DNA of 64,000 nucleotides from Nostoc sp. UHCC 0302. GTDB taxonomy: Bacteria; Cyanobacteriota; Cyanobacteriia; Cyanobacteriales; Nostocaceae. The DNA lies in NCBI RefSeq assembly GCF_038096175.1, contig NZ_CP151099.1:4310501-4374500 (forward strand). Direction: 5' to 3'. The notes under the pieces were generated by a model. That model saw only the letters and a program-made list of their open reading frames with translations. It was not told the origin of the DNA and did no database searches. Made by a program: the position numbers and the translations under genes. Shown piece after piece: positions 54,074-63,382 of the stretch. The stretch's first letter is position 1. Each line of letters begins with the position of its first letter.

Positions 54074-54856
54074 TTAATTACTAGAATTTATTTGCTCTAA
54101 TTTTTCAAACTCAATCAAGCGAATTGATAATATAATTTCAGCTAACATCCGTTGAAATGCATAGTACCAACCATGCCAGCCATCTAGAATCCCACCTTTA
54201 AGAATCAAGCAATAAATCAAGATTATGAAAGGAGCTAGAATTTTTTGTTTGCGTATACGATCGCCCCAACTCAATTCACTAACTGGAGTTTCTAGCAACT
54301 TTTTTGCCTCAATCACTAAATAGCGATCCTGTGCCCACAACCAACGGCTTAAAGATTTGCGATCATCGTGGTAGATGTAGAAAGAAAGATTTACTGATTT
54401 ACCTCTAACCTGTAGTAGTTGGGTATGTCCATCATCAATGTAAATAGATTTATTTTTTCTAAACAAAAGCTGTCGAGGAGGAAGTATTGTACCCCGCAGG
54501 GGCTTACCTAAGACACAATATTTGAATCTGGCAAAGTAACCATCTGTTTGTAAATCTGGAGATAATTCCTTAATTTCAGCAATCAGCTGGTCTGAAACGA
54601 CGTAATCTGCGTCAAGGGAGAGTACCCATTCCGAAGTTACTTGCTGTAACCCATAATTCCATTGTGTTGCGTGGGTATCAAATTTTCGTTGGAAAAATTG
54701 AATTTGAGGATAGGATTCTAGAATTTCTAGTGTTTCATCAGTACTGTAGCTATCAATAACAATAATTTGCTTTGCCCAGGTGAGCTTTTGAAGGCTGCGC
54801 TCAATGTTTGGTGCTTCATTATAAGTAAGGATGAGAGGAGTAATTTTCTCTAACAT
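54074..54856 (-). CDS. Glycosyltransferase family 2 protein (WaaE/KdtX-like)
   Basis: GT-A enzyme of 260 aa similar to LPS-core beta-1,4-glucosyltransferases. PLILTYNEAPNIERSLQKL (7-25), IIVIDSYSTDETLEI near 34, the N-W-x-Y type stretch ATQWNYGLQQV near 63 and the metal-binding LSLDADYV near 79 are diagnostic, as is the His-Asp pair in YIYHDDRKSLSRWLWAQDRY. The C-terminus is hydrophobic (APFIILIYCLILKGGILDGW), probably membrane-associated. A decayed copy of this end lies at 52383. ATG start; 39 bp downstream of the next GT4 gene in the same direction. Confidence 0.9.
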   Translation of the reverse strand: MLEKITPLILTYNEAPNIERSLQKLTWAKQIIVIDSYSTDETLEILESYPQIQFFQRKFDTHATQWNYGLQQVTSEWVLSLDADYVVSDQLIAEIKELSPDLQTDGYFARFKYCVLGKPLRGTILPPRQLLFRKNKSIYIDDGHTQLLQVRGKSVNLSFYIYHDDRKSLSRWLWAQDRYLVIEAKKLLETPVSELSWGDRIRKQKILAPFIILIYCLILKGGILDGWHGWYYAFQRMLAEIILSIRLIEFEKLEQINSSN

Positions 54857-54895
54857 TTCTACTCTAAGTCTAAAATTTTAATAAAGAACCAGAAT

Positions 54896-56062
54896 TTATT
54901 TATTATTCAAAATATTTGTATAAACCTGTTGCATTTGAGAAGCAATTTTTTCCCAAGTGTATTTTTCAAATATAAATTGATGGGCGCGATCACCCATTGC
55001 TTTTGCTTGTTCTGGGTGAGCTAAACAATCAATTAAAGCGTTGGCTATTTTATCAGCATCAATGTCAACCACCAAAGCTGCTTGAGCATTTGCAGCTTCA
55101 GGAAAGTTACAACCTGTAGTAATAACACAAGGTAGTTTTGCAGCCATCCCTTCTAAAACTGATATGCTAAAGCCTTCAGAATAGGAAGGGGCAACATAAA
55201 GGCTAGCCGATGCAAGTGCAGCATATTTGAGAGAGCCAGTGAGCATACCTGTAAAAGTAACGGCATCTAGACACCCAACTTCAGCAAAGTAGTTTTCAAC
55301 AGTTTTAGAAAAACCGATATTATCTGGCCCTGCAATAATTAGATGAGTTTGAGGAAATTGTGCATATACTTTGGCAAAGGCACTAGCAAGTAAATCAAGT
55401 CCTTTTTTCGGATCAATTCGACCCAAAAATAAAATTAGTGTTTTATTACGACTATGGGGAAATTGTTGATAAAACTGTTCTACATTAGGCAATATTGCAA
55501 AATCTTGGGCGTGAATTCCATTCGGAACAACTACTAAAGGTGCTTTCAAATTGAGTGGTTCTATTCTTTTTGCTTCCGTTGACGCCAGCATTTGGATTGT
55601 ACTAGCACGCTGGAGAGCAGGTTTTTCAAGTAAATTAAAGTAAAAGCGCTTTTTCCCAGCTTTATAAGCTAATGCCCAAGGTTCCAACATGCCATGAGGA
55701 GTCATAATATAGGGTATGCGGTGTATCTGACAAGCCCAATGAGCAGGTAAAACGGGATAGGAAAAAATAGCGTTAGTGTGTACTAGATGATAATCAGCAA
55801 CATGCTGAAATAACCAACTAGTTAGAGACAAAGTAATTTTGTAATCGAGAAAGTTCCAATAAGGGAAGTACTGGATTCGATAATATTTTTCGTCAATCCA
55901 TATTAGAGTCGGAACATCCAAACTATTAGAACCATTGGCAGTTGTAGCAACAATATCAACATTAATACCTTTTTTACCAAGTGCTTGAGCAAGCTCAATT
56001 ACACTCTTTGTTGGACCCCCATAAATAGGGCCTAGAGCAGGAATAACTATAAGAATTTTCAT
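54896..56062 (-). CDS. Glycosyltransferase family 4 protein
   Basis: GT-B enzyme of 388 aa. IVIPALGPIYGGPTKSVIEL is the N-terminal Gly-rich acceptor loop; THGMLEPWALAYKAGKKRFY near 120 is typical of GT4 enzymes of exopolysaccharide clusters; the donor half shows LILFLGRIDPKKGLDLLASA near 206, HLIIAGPDNIG near 235 and the EX7E motif YSEGFSISVLEGMAAKLP near 282. ATG start. 13 bp after the upstream gene, so co-transcribed. Sugar unknown. Confidence 0.92.
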   Translation of the reverse strand: MKILIVIPALGPIYGGPTKSVIELAQALGKKGINVDIVATTANGSNSLDVPTLIWIDEKYYRIQYFPYWNFLDYKITLSLTSWLFQHVADYHLVHTNAIFSYPVLPAHWACQIHRIPYIMTPHGMLEPWALAYKAGKKRFYFNLLEKPALQRASTIQMLASTEAKRIEPLNLKAPLVVVPNGIHAQDFAILPNVEQFYQQFPHSRNKTLILFLGRIDPKKGLDLLASAFAKVYAQFPQTHLIIAGPDNIGFSKTVENYFAEVGCLDAVTFTGMLTGSLKYAALASASLYVAPSYSEGFSISVLEGMAAKLPCVITTGCNFPEAANAQAALVVDIDADKIANALIDCLAHPEQAKAMGDRAHQFIFEKYTWEKIASQMQQVYTNILNNK

Positions 56063-56075
56063 AATATAGTTAGAG

Positions 56076-57218
56076 TTAGTGATGTGCTAAAGCGTATTCG
56101 ACTGCCTGCATTAACCCTTGCCCAAAGTAATCTGGAGAAAATGTTTGAATATGTTCTAAGGAAGCTTTGCTCATAGCTTGTAAGTCCAATTCTCCTGAGC
56201 TAATTTTGACCATGAGTTCTGTCAATTGTGCTTGATTTTCTGGGTCAAAACCAAACCCATTTACGCCTTCTAGAACTAAATCCTCGAAACAGCCACAGCG
56301 TTTAGAAACCAGGACAGGTAAACCTGCTGCCATTGCTTCATTAACTACTAACCCCCATTGCTCTTGAATGCTGGTATGGATGAAGCAACTAGCATGAGCA
56401 AAGTAAGGAAGGAGTTCATCTTCTTTCAAAAAACCAGGAAGATGAATAAAATCTTCTAAGCCCAGATCGCCAATCTGTTGTTCTATCTGGGGACGAAGAC
56501 CGCCATCGCCACAAATAACTAAATCCCATCCACTAACACCTACTAATTGTCTATAAGCTGCGTAAGATGAGATCAGAAATCGTAGATTTTTCTTTGCGAC
56601 AAAACGGTTAATCGCCAAGAAATATGGTTTTTCCAAGGGAGTGAAAAGAAACTTTATTTTCTGAGGATGAAAAATATCATTACCAACTATGTCGTAACCC
56701 ATGAATATAGCATTAGGAGACATACCTAACTTACTCAAATAACGTTTGTGGGGTTTTCCACCTACTAATGCTGCTTTATTTTTTTTGATAATCCATGACT
56801 TAATTGCTTCCTGCCACCAAACTCTGGGTGCATCATCTTCCTTACTCTCAGACATAACTATCGGCAGAGCATTACAACTGCGGCACCACTTTAAACCTGC
56901 TTTTGCAACAGAGAAAGACCATCCAGGCAAAAATACCACATCAGGTTGTAACTCATTCAAACAGCCTTGCAAAACTTTACCTGCAACTGATGAAAAGGTA
57001 TCTCTACGAGTATCATAAATATTTGAAGCGACAGGTAACAAAGTTTTGACAGGCATGGAAAGTTCCCTAATAAAATCTCCCCATGGATGATCTAGGTTAT
57101 CATCAGTGACTTGTATAGCTGTCAACTGCCATCCTTTTTGTTTGCAAACTTCATAAGCTGCTTGTAAACGGATTAAGTGATAATGCCCTATGTTAATGAA
57201 TATTATGACAATATGCAT
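56076..57218 (-). CDS. Glycosyltransferase family 4 protein
   Basis: GT-B enzyme of 380 aa beginning MHIVIIFINIGHYHLIRLQA. PDVVFLPGWSFSVAKAGLKW near 92 and the lysine-bearing FLAINRFVAKKNLRFLISSY near 205 are typical; LVICGDGGLRPQIEQQI near 232 and IQEQWGLVVNEAMAAGLPVL (the EX7E motif, near 283) complete the donor site. ATG start. It precedes the 54896 gene by 13 bp. Sugar unknown. Confidence 0.9.
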   Translation of the reverse strand: MHIVIIFINIGHYHLIRLQAAYEVCKQKGWQLTAIQVTDDNLDHPWGDFIRELSMPVKTLLPVASNIYDTRRDTFSSVAGKVLQGCLNELQPDVVFLPGWSFSVAKAGLKWCRSCNALPIVMSESKEDDAPRVWWQEAIKSWIIKKNKAALVGGKPHKRYLSKLGMSPNAIFMGYDIVGNDIFHPQKIKFLFTPLEKPYFLAINRFVAKKNLRFLISSYAAYRQLVGVSGWDLVICGDGGLRPQIEQQIGDLGLEDFIHLPGFLKEDELLPYFAHASCFIHTSIQEQWGLVVNEAMAAGLPVLVSKRCGCFEDLVLEGVNGFGFDPENQAQLTELMVKISSGELDLQAMSKASLEHIQTFSPDYFGQGLMQAVEYALAHH

Positions 57219-57319
57219 TTATCGTACCTCTTAAATATGCTAAAAACAGCTAATCTTTGATAAAGAACCTGCCTGTAGAAAAATTTATTATATTTGGTTG
57301 GATGAGGAATTTAAATATT

Positions 57320-58429
57320 TTAAGATTTAAGAACTGTATTAAAGACATCTAAATACTTTTGTACAAATAATTCATTAGTAAAACGGCTTTTAACAACTTC
57401 TAACGATTGCCTTTGAAATTGTTGATAAGTATCCTTATTGTTAATCAATTCTAAGCAGCACTCACTGAGTAAATCTACATTATGTTCTCGAATCAAATAT
57501 CCATTTTTCCCATTAGTTAGAATAGAATCAGTACCTCCCTCTACAACAGAAGCAACAACTGGAACACCATATCCCATAGCTTCCATAACTGTACGACCAA
57601 AAGCATCAGAATCTGAGTTAAAAAGTAGCAAGTTTAGACTTTTATAAAAGCTGCTCAAATCTTTTTGCCAACCAATAAATTTAACCTTTCCAGAAATACC
57701 CAATTTAGCTGCTAATACTTCTAGTTCTCCACGTAATGGTCCGTCTCCAGCAATTAGAAAAATTAATTGTTGATTATTACAGTTTGAAATTTTAGAACAT
57801 ACCTCAAGAAAAATATCAAATCTCTTACGCTGGATAAGCCATCCAGCATTTCCTATAACAAAAGCATTAGCTGGAATGCCCAGAGATTTACAAGCTATAT
57901 CTCTTTCAGAAATAGTAGTAGCTGAACATCTCTGTGTCGAATATTCAATCAAATGAAACTTATGTTGTAATTGAGGCGCAATTTTTTTTGCTTCTTCAAG
58001 AATATATGGGGAATGATAAATAATTGCCTGATAATCAGGCTGAAATATTTGATAAAATGCTTTCCATTTAAGAAAATTAAAAAATCCTGATTTGTGACAA
58101 AAATGGATGGCTAAAACTTTTTTGCATGGATGCGATTTAACACTCATACAGCCTGTTAAAGTTGGACCAGTCACCAAAATAATGTCAGCAGAAAAGTTTT
58201 TAACTTTTTTTTTCAAATCTAAATGAGATTTATAACCAAATTTTCCTTCATAAAGGTTATCAAATACCGGAATATTAATTTCAGCAAGAATTTCTTTGCC
58301 TTCACCAGCAGAAGTTACGCTTTGTACCTGCCAATCAATACTTTTATTTTGTGTCTCTCGCATCAAAATATATGATGCTTGCTCCATTCCGCCTAAATTT
58401 AGGCACTGAATTAGATTGAGTATCCTCAT
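57320..58429 (-). CDS. Glycosyltransferase family 4 protein
   Basis: GT-B enzyme of 369 aa. MRILNLIQCLNLGGMEQASY opens with the family's Gly-Gly-x-E loop. The donor half has AFVIGNAGWLIQRKRFDIFL near 190, LIFLIAGDGPLRGELEVLA and SDSDAFGRTVMEAMGYGVPV near 272 with a variant of EX7E in which the first Glu is Asp (DAFGRTVME). ATG start. 101 bp separate it from the next gene downstream, and 132 bp from the polymerase upstream. The region is AT-rich. Sugar unknown. Confidence 0.9.
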   Translation of the reverse strand: MRILNLIQCLNLGGMEQASYILMRETQNKSIDWQVQSVTSAGEGKEILAEINIPVFDNLYEGKFGYKSHLDLKKKVKNFSADIILVTGPTLTGCMSVKSHPCKKVLAIHFCHKSGFFNFLKWKAFYQIFQPDYQAIIYHSPYILEEAKKIAPQLQHKFHLIEYSTQRCSATTISERDIACKSLGIPANAFVIGNAGWLIQRKRFDIFLEVCSKISNCNNQQLIFLIAGDGPLRGELEVLAAKLGISGKVKFIGWQKDLSSFYKSLNLLLFNSDSDAFGRTVMEAMGYGVPVVASVVEGGTDSILTNGKNGYLIREHNVDLLSECCLELINNKDTYQQFQRQSLEVVKSRFTNELFVQKYLDVFNTVLKS

Positions 58430-58561
58430 TTAAAAAACCTGTTTATATATGGTATTTTCTTATTTGAAATTTAAGTTAGTGATTCAAACGATATATATTA
58501 TTGAAGATGCTACTGCCTTATACTTCTCATGCTCTATCTTTTAGTATTTTGAATTACGAGT

Positions 58562-59824
58562 CTATCTATGGTAATTGTATTTAGTTCTAGAATAGTAGGC
58601 GACTAAGCAAACAAAACTCACTTGAAATATTGCCTCTTGCCAAAATCTTCCTATCCCATGTGTTATGCCTACCATCGCTGGACTAACCAATCCCATATAC
58701 AGAAGTCTACTAGCAGTACTTTTCTGATAAACAGCAGATATCCAAAGATGTTTAAAAAAATATCCTATCAGACCAAAGACAATACATCCAAAGTAACCAA
58801 ATTCCGTAAAAGAATCACCAACACCAGTAGGTGTAGTACCCCCAGGAATTTCATAGCCATATAATTTTTTAAGTGTCTCTGGTGTGACCAGCTTAAATTG
58901 TAGCGATTTTTTAAATTCAAAACCTACAATTTGCCCAGGTACATACTGAAACACTATGCTATCCCACCAGCCACTCCCATATCCATACAGACCTGTATGC
59001 TCAGTTGCATCCATTAAAAATGCTGCATTTCTTAGTTCTAGTATGTCACCTTTTTGCTGCCCTGCAAATGCTCTTTGACTTGCTGTTAATATTTCCTGCC
59101 ATTTACCACTAAAAACCAAGTTCCAAAATTCACCACGTAACTCAGCAAACAAAGGAATGAGAAAAGTTATCATGACTATAGACGTGACAACTGCCCATCT
59201 CGGAGGTATATAGTGGTGAACTAGCCACAATGAAATACCTATAAAAATTATAAATGTCATTGTGGGTTGCCTACGACCTATCAGAACAGTTTGCAATGGA
59301 ATATAACCAGAGAGTACTGTACAAATAAAATTAATAGCTTTTGGGCGCTTGAGTGTTTGTAAAAGAAAAATTGCAAAAGCAATGTAGATAACATTACCAA
59401 AAAAAATAAATATAGTGGCTGAAGTCCCTGACTCTAATACGCCATTACTTGCTGCTATTGTACGAGCAAGTAGAATATTAAATAAATATCCCTGAAGCAT
59501 CAGGGCAAATCCTGCTCTAAATAACTTCCGCTCATCTAAAACAACATTTAGCTTTGCCAACCATTTTGGATTTGGTTTGATTTCATAACCGAGCCAGCAA
59601 GCAGCAGCGCAGAGGCATGACACCAATAATACCCTTTCTAGAGCTTCTGGAGTGATTGCTGCGCCAGGATTACTAACCAAAGAAAATGCTTGAGGCAGAA
59701 TAAAGGAAAGAAACAGACTGCCCATGAAAAATGGATATTGATATATTCGTTCTACCCTAATTACACCCCAACTTAATAAACCAAGACAAATTAGAACTAG
59801 CAGATCCCGATATGTTTCAGCCAT
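58562..59824 (-). CDS. Wzy-like O-antigen/polysaccharide polymerase
   Basis: A 420-aa membrane protein with about 10 to 12 hydrophobic segments and two larger loops, the layout of Wzy polymerases that join lipid-linked repeat units outside the membrane. Family-wide identity is low, so the call rests on topology, length and its place among glycosyltransferases. The second large loop (residues about 265-345) has GGTTPTGVGDSFTEFGYFG, a small Gly-rich conserved-looking spot. The ATG start overlaps the end of the upstream GT4 gene by 8 bp, so translation is coupled. Confidence 0.75.
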   Translation of the reverse strand: MAETYRDLLVLICLGLLSWGVIRVERIYQYPFFMGSLFLSFILPQAFSLVSNPGAAITPEALERVLLVSCLCAAACWLGYEIKPNPKWLAKLNVVLDERKLFRAGFALMLQGYLFNILLARTIAASNGVLESGTSATIFIFFGNVIYIAFAIFLLQTLKRPKAINFICTVLSGYIPLQTVLIGRRQPTMTFIIFIGISLWLVHHYIPPRWAVVTSIVMITFLIPLFAELRGEFWNLVFSGKWQEILTASQRAFAGQQKGDILELRNAAFLMDATEHTGLYGYGSGWWDSIVFQYVPGQIVGFEFKKSLQFKLVTPETLKKLYGYEIPGGTTPTGVGDSFTEFGYFGCIVFGLIGYFFKHLWISAVYQKSTASRLLYMGLVSPAMVGITHGIGRFWQEAIFQVSFVCLVAYYSRTKYNYHR

Positions 59825-61067
59825 GACAGTCAGATATTATCTGGTGTAATTTATTTTCTGATTCTTTCATAACATATTTTAAATTTTCTTTAGTATTAGC
59901 TATTTGTTCAAAACTTTTTCTTAACGTGTAAATTTTTAAAAGTCTATCAGCAATTGCTTCTATGTCTCTAACGGGTATTATAAAACCATCAATTTCATCT
60001 CTGACAATAGAACCTGAGTTAGGAGTAGTAATAATAGGTAATCCCGAACTCATCGCTTCATAAGTCACCATTGCCGAGCCTTCACAAATCGAAGGTAATA
60101 CAAATACATCTGCCCATGTGTATAAATCTTTAATATGAGAGCGAGAAACTCTTCCTAAAAATTCGCACACATCACTATATTCAGTAATACGCTCAGGCTT
60201 AATTTCCAAGCTACCTGCAATTTTACAAATAAAAGGTATTTTTCCTTTAATTTTTCGTAAAGCTTCTAGTAAATAGGGAATCCCCTTTCGCAGTCCAACT
60301 GATCCAGCAAATAATATTCTTAACTCGTTTCCTCGCTCTTGTGGGTTTAGAATGATTGGTTGGTGTAGACTTTTTTCATCTTTGAGACGACCTAATGAAA
60401 CTACAAATATTTTGTTGGCATTAACTCCCCTAGCTATTAATGAGTTTTTAACAAAACTAGAGCCACAAATAATCTTGTCTGCCAAGTCTTGCTCACCTTG
60501 CTCTCGCTGTAATAGTTTTAAATCACCATCATTAACTATAAAAGGTGATAATGACCAACCTGGCCAACGCTCTTCCTCTTCTTGCAAAAGTTTATGCACA
60601 AGTGAACGTTCAGCTTGTGTTTGATCTAAAATACAACAGAGTCCGTGTTGTTTTGCGTATTCAAAAAATTCAATAGAGGTACTATTAAATCCATAGATAA
60701 TATTGGCATTTCCTAAACCAGAATTTATGAAGCGTCGACATAATTCTTGTCCTGACCAAACATATATTTTTCCTGTTTCTTCTATTGAAGCTTTATTTAT
60801 AGCTTTTAAGACTTGATAAGCTAATAATGGGAAATGAGTGACACTAGCATCTTTTAAACCTGGTTCATATCTATCTAGACCTTTTTTAAGCAAGCTTGGT
60901 AAATGTTTATAAATTATAGGATGGCGTAATAAGTTCGCTAGCGCATTATGACCAGAGTAAAAATCTGTGTAAAGTCTATCTAAAATACCCCAACGATAAA
61001 ATAGGAGAGGTTCTTGATAGTGTTTTCTGGCCCCTGGTTGTGCCACTAAAACTTTTGGTTTATTCAT
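59817..61067 (-). CDS. Glycosyltransferase family 4 protein
   Basis: GT-B enzyme of 416 aa beginning MNKPKVLVAQPGARKHYQEP. A middle block (ILDQTQAERSLVHKLLQEEE) is rich in charged residues. The donor half has LRILFAGSVGLRKGIPYLLE near 245, CEFLGRVSRSHIKDLY, and the EX7E motif ICEGSAMVTYEAMSSGLPII near 320. ATG start. Its 3' end overlaps the polymerase gene by 8 bp, and the next GT4 gene ends 18 bp upstream. Sugar unknown. Confidence 0.9.
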   Translation of the reverse strand: MNKPKVLVAQPGARKHYQEPLLFYRWGILDRLYTDFYSGHNALANLLRHPIIYKHLPSLLKKGLDRYEPGLKDASVTHFPLLAYQVLKAINKASIEETGKIYVWSGQELCRRFINSGLGNANIIYGFNSTSIEFFEYAKQHGLCCILDQTQAERSLVHKLLQEEEERWPGWSLSPFIVNDGDLKLLQREQGEQDLADKIICGSSFVKNSLIARGVNANKIFVVSLGRLKDEKSLHQPIILNPQERGNELRILFAGSVGLRKGIPYLLEALRKIKGKIPFICKIAGSLEIKPERITEYSDVCEFLGRVSRSHIKDLYTWADVFVLPSICEGSAMVTYEAMSSGLPIITTPNSGSIVRDEIDGFIIPVRDIEAIADRLLKIYTLRKSFEQIANTKENLKYVMKESENKLHQIISDCHG

Positions 61068-61085
61068 AAATTCAATATATTAATA

Positions 61086-62216
61086 TTAGTAATTATTCTG
61101 GTATAAAGAAGTTAATAAATTTTCATAATGAGCGCCAACTTTTTCAGGAGCATATCGTTCAAGATAAGCTGAACGAATCATTTCTGGTGACATTGACTGT
61201 TGCTCTATTAATTTTGCCATTTCCATCAAACTATTAGCAAAATTATTCGGGTTAGCAGGCTGTACTATTCTACCAAGACGAGAATCAGCTAAAATCTCTG
61301 GCAATGCACCTGCATCTGTCGCAACAATTGGTCTACCACAACCCAAAATTTCTAAAGCGGCTAGACATTGGCCTTCAATATGAGAAGTAAAAGCAAACAG
61401 ATGACATGAAGCGATCGCCTCTTCTACCTGACTGTTAGAAACACTACCATGAAAAACAACGGAAGATGCAATACCAAAGTTATTGGCAAGTTGTTCCAAT
61501 TGCTCGCGCAAATGACCATCACCAAATAGATGTAGGCTAGGCTGCTGATGCTGTCTATTTTTAGAGATATAAGCTTGTAAATATTTCTCTTGAAAGCAAT
61601 TAAACGCTTCTAGTAACAAAGGAATATTTTTATCTTCTACTAGTCTGCCGAGAAAACCAATTTTTAATTGTTCTTTTGGGGGCAATGGTTGAAGCTTACC
61701 CGGTTGATGAGGAATATAGGGAATAATTTGAATCTGACCTTGATAGCCAATTTTCTGCAAATCATCAGTAAATTCAGATGCTTGTACTAGGATTAAATCA
61801 AATAGATTAAGCGCTTCTAAAACTTTTCTCTTTTCTGTATTTTTAGTTGGGGGTAAAGGTCTATAGGGTGTAATATAAACAAACTTTGTACGATTATCAG
61901 CTTGGAATTTGAGTTGTTTTAAAATTTTGGTGGAAAGAAGTTTACCTAAAATTACTACATCAGCTTGTTTAACTTGTTGAAGACCAATAGGTAAAAGCAA
62001 CCACTCTGGTAATCCCCATCGACAACCCCATCGCCAAGAGGTACGGATAATTTTTACTTTTGCCTGTTCGATAGACTGAAGTAAGGGTGACTTTTGACCC
62101 CAACACACAAGGCGACAATCAAAATTTTTAGCTTGAAGATAACAAAGAAGATTCTTAGCGAATGTTTCGATTCCTCCTATTGGTGCAAATCCGCTAAAGT
62201 AAAAAAGTATTTTCAT
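61086..62216 (-). CDS. Glycosyltransferase family 4 protein
   Basis: GT-B enzyme of 376 aa. MKILFYFSGFAPIGGIETFA carries the N-terminal Gly-Gly loop; the donor half has LKIGFLGRLVEDKNIPLLLE near 182, LHLFGDGHLREQLEQLANN near 225 and SHIEGQCLAALEILGCGRPI near 274 (EX7E). ATG start. The upstream gene ends 3 bp before it, so the two share a transcript. Sugar unknown. Confidence 0.92.
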   Translation of the reverse strand: MKILFYFSGFAPIGGIETFAKNLLCYLQAKNFDCRLVCWGQKSPLLQSIEQAKVKIIRTSWRWGCRWGLPEWLLLPIGLQQVKQADVVILGKLLSTKILKQLKFQADNRTKFVYITPYRPLPPTKNTEKRKVLEALNLFDLILVQASEFTDDLQKIGYQGQIQIIPYIPHQPGKLQPLPPKEQLKIGFLGRLVEDKNIPLLLEAFNCFQEKYLQAYISKNRQHQQPSLHLFGDGHLREQLEQLANNFGIASSVVFHGSVSNSQVEEAIASCHLFAFTSHIEGQCLAALEILGCGRPIVATDAGALPEILADSRLGRIVQPANPNNFANSLMEMAKLIEQQSMSPEMIRSAYLERYAPEKVGAHYENLLTSLYQNNY

Positions 62217-62219
62217 GAT

Positions 62220-63350
62220 TTAAAACTTTAAGAGCCATTTCTTCAGAGTATGAGATCGTACTTGCCAAGTATTCTGATGTGCAAACTTTAGTTGCTTTAA
62301 GCTTTTCTCGTCGGCTTCGGGCTTTTCTGAGCATCCTAATTGCTTATGGATAAGAACGATCGCATCTTCTGCGGAATGAACAATACTAATCCATTCAGGG
62401 TATAAACGACACTCTGGTATATCAGTACTGATGATTGGACGACCACTGGCAATGCCATCCATAATTTTAGTAGGACAACATGCTTTATTAAAGCGATGTT
62501 CGACTAAGTAGGGAATCCAGTTGACTGCAAAAGAACAGTAGTAGTCTGCAACTTTATCAGAAGGTACATAGCCAATATGGCGGACATTCGGTGATGTTAG
62601 TACTGCCTGACGGGTTGCCTGCCAGTCTTTGTGGTCAAGCATATTTTGGTCTTCTAAACCACCGACAAACACAAAGGTTATTTGTGGGCAAGCGGTTATA
62701 ACTTGGTAAATTAATTGCCAGTCTAAGCGATCGCCTAAATTACCAACGTAACCCACAGTCATTGCTTCTGGAGGCTTTTCCGGTTGGCAATTAATGTAGG
62801 TAGATATGACTCCATGAGGATAATGGTAAATGTGGGAAGCCCTGTGAGGATGACGTTTCTGAAAGGTCTTCAATTGAGACTGGGAAGCACAGAGAGTTAT
62901 TGCTGCACGTTCAATTAATTCTTTTTCTTGTTGAAGAATTTGCTGTTCTCGGTAAGGTCGATAAGGAACGTAATCATCAAAGTTATAATAAATTAGGTGA
63001 TCGCTCGGCACTTTACGTACCCATGAGGCAATATAAGGCTCGGTAACTATTACCCAAGGATGTTCACCAGAAAGTTTGGTTAGTTGTTGACACCAGTGCC
63101 GAATTAATTGCTGTAAATAAAATCGAAATAACTTTTCTAATTGCCCTGCATAGCCTGTTGGCATTATCTGCATTGTCCGCTTCAGCAAGGGAGGAGGAAT
63201 TCTTTTAGACCAACTGGGGTGAAGAAGATTATAGGTTCCCCAGTCATAAAATTGAACCGCATGGGTATGGTGATACTCGGACAAAGCTTCTGCTAAACCA
63301 TAAGTCCAAGGAGTATTGGCACTAAAAAGTAGAAAACTGAGTTTTCCCAT
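62220..63350 (-). CDS. GT-B glycosyltransferase without EX7E motif
   Basis: A 376-aa protein of GT-B build (YNFDDYVPYRPYREQQILQQ, ITLCASQSQLKTFQKRHPHR, MTVGYVGNLGDRLDWQLIYQ near 197, ITFVFVGGLED near 222). In place of the GT4 EX7E motif it has EHRFNKACCPTKIMDGIASG near 303, a pattern seen in glycosyltransferases annotated as TuaH-like or generic GT1 proteins. ATG start. It is 3 bp before the next gene in the operon and 32 bp after the partial gene at the window edge. Sugar unknown; whether it is active without the Glu pair is uncertain. Confidence 0.82.
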   Translation of the reverse strand: MGKLSFLLFSANTPWTYGLAEALSEYHHTHAVQFYDWGTYNLLHPSWSKRIPPPLLKRTMQIMPTGYAGQLEKLFRFYLQQLIRHWCQQLTKLSGEHPWVIVTEPYIASWVRKVPSDHLIYYNFDDYVPYRPYREQQILQQEKELIERAAITLCASQSQLKTFQKRHPHRASHIYHYPHGVISTYINCQPEKPPEAMTVGYVGNLGDRLDWQLIYQVITACPQITFVFVGGLEDQNMLDHKDWQATRQAVLTSPNVRHIGYVPSDKVADYYCSFAVNWIPYLVEHRFNKACCPTKIMDGIASGRPIISTDIPECRLYPEWISIVHSAEDAIVLIHKQLGCSEKPEADEKSLKQLKFAHQNTWQVRSHTLKKWLLKF

Positions 63351-63382
63351 ATATATATTTAATATTTATTTCATATAGATAT

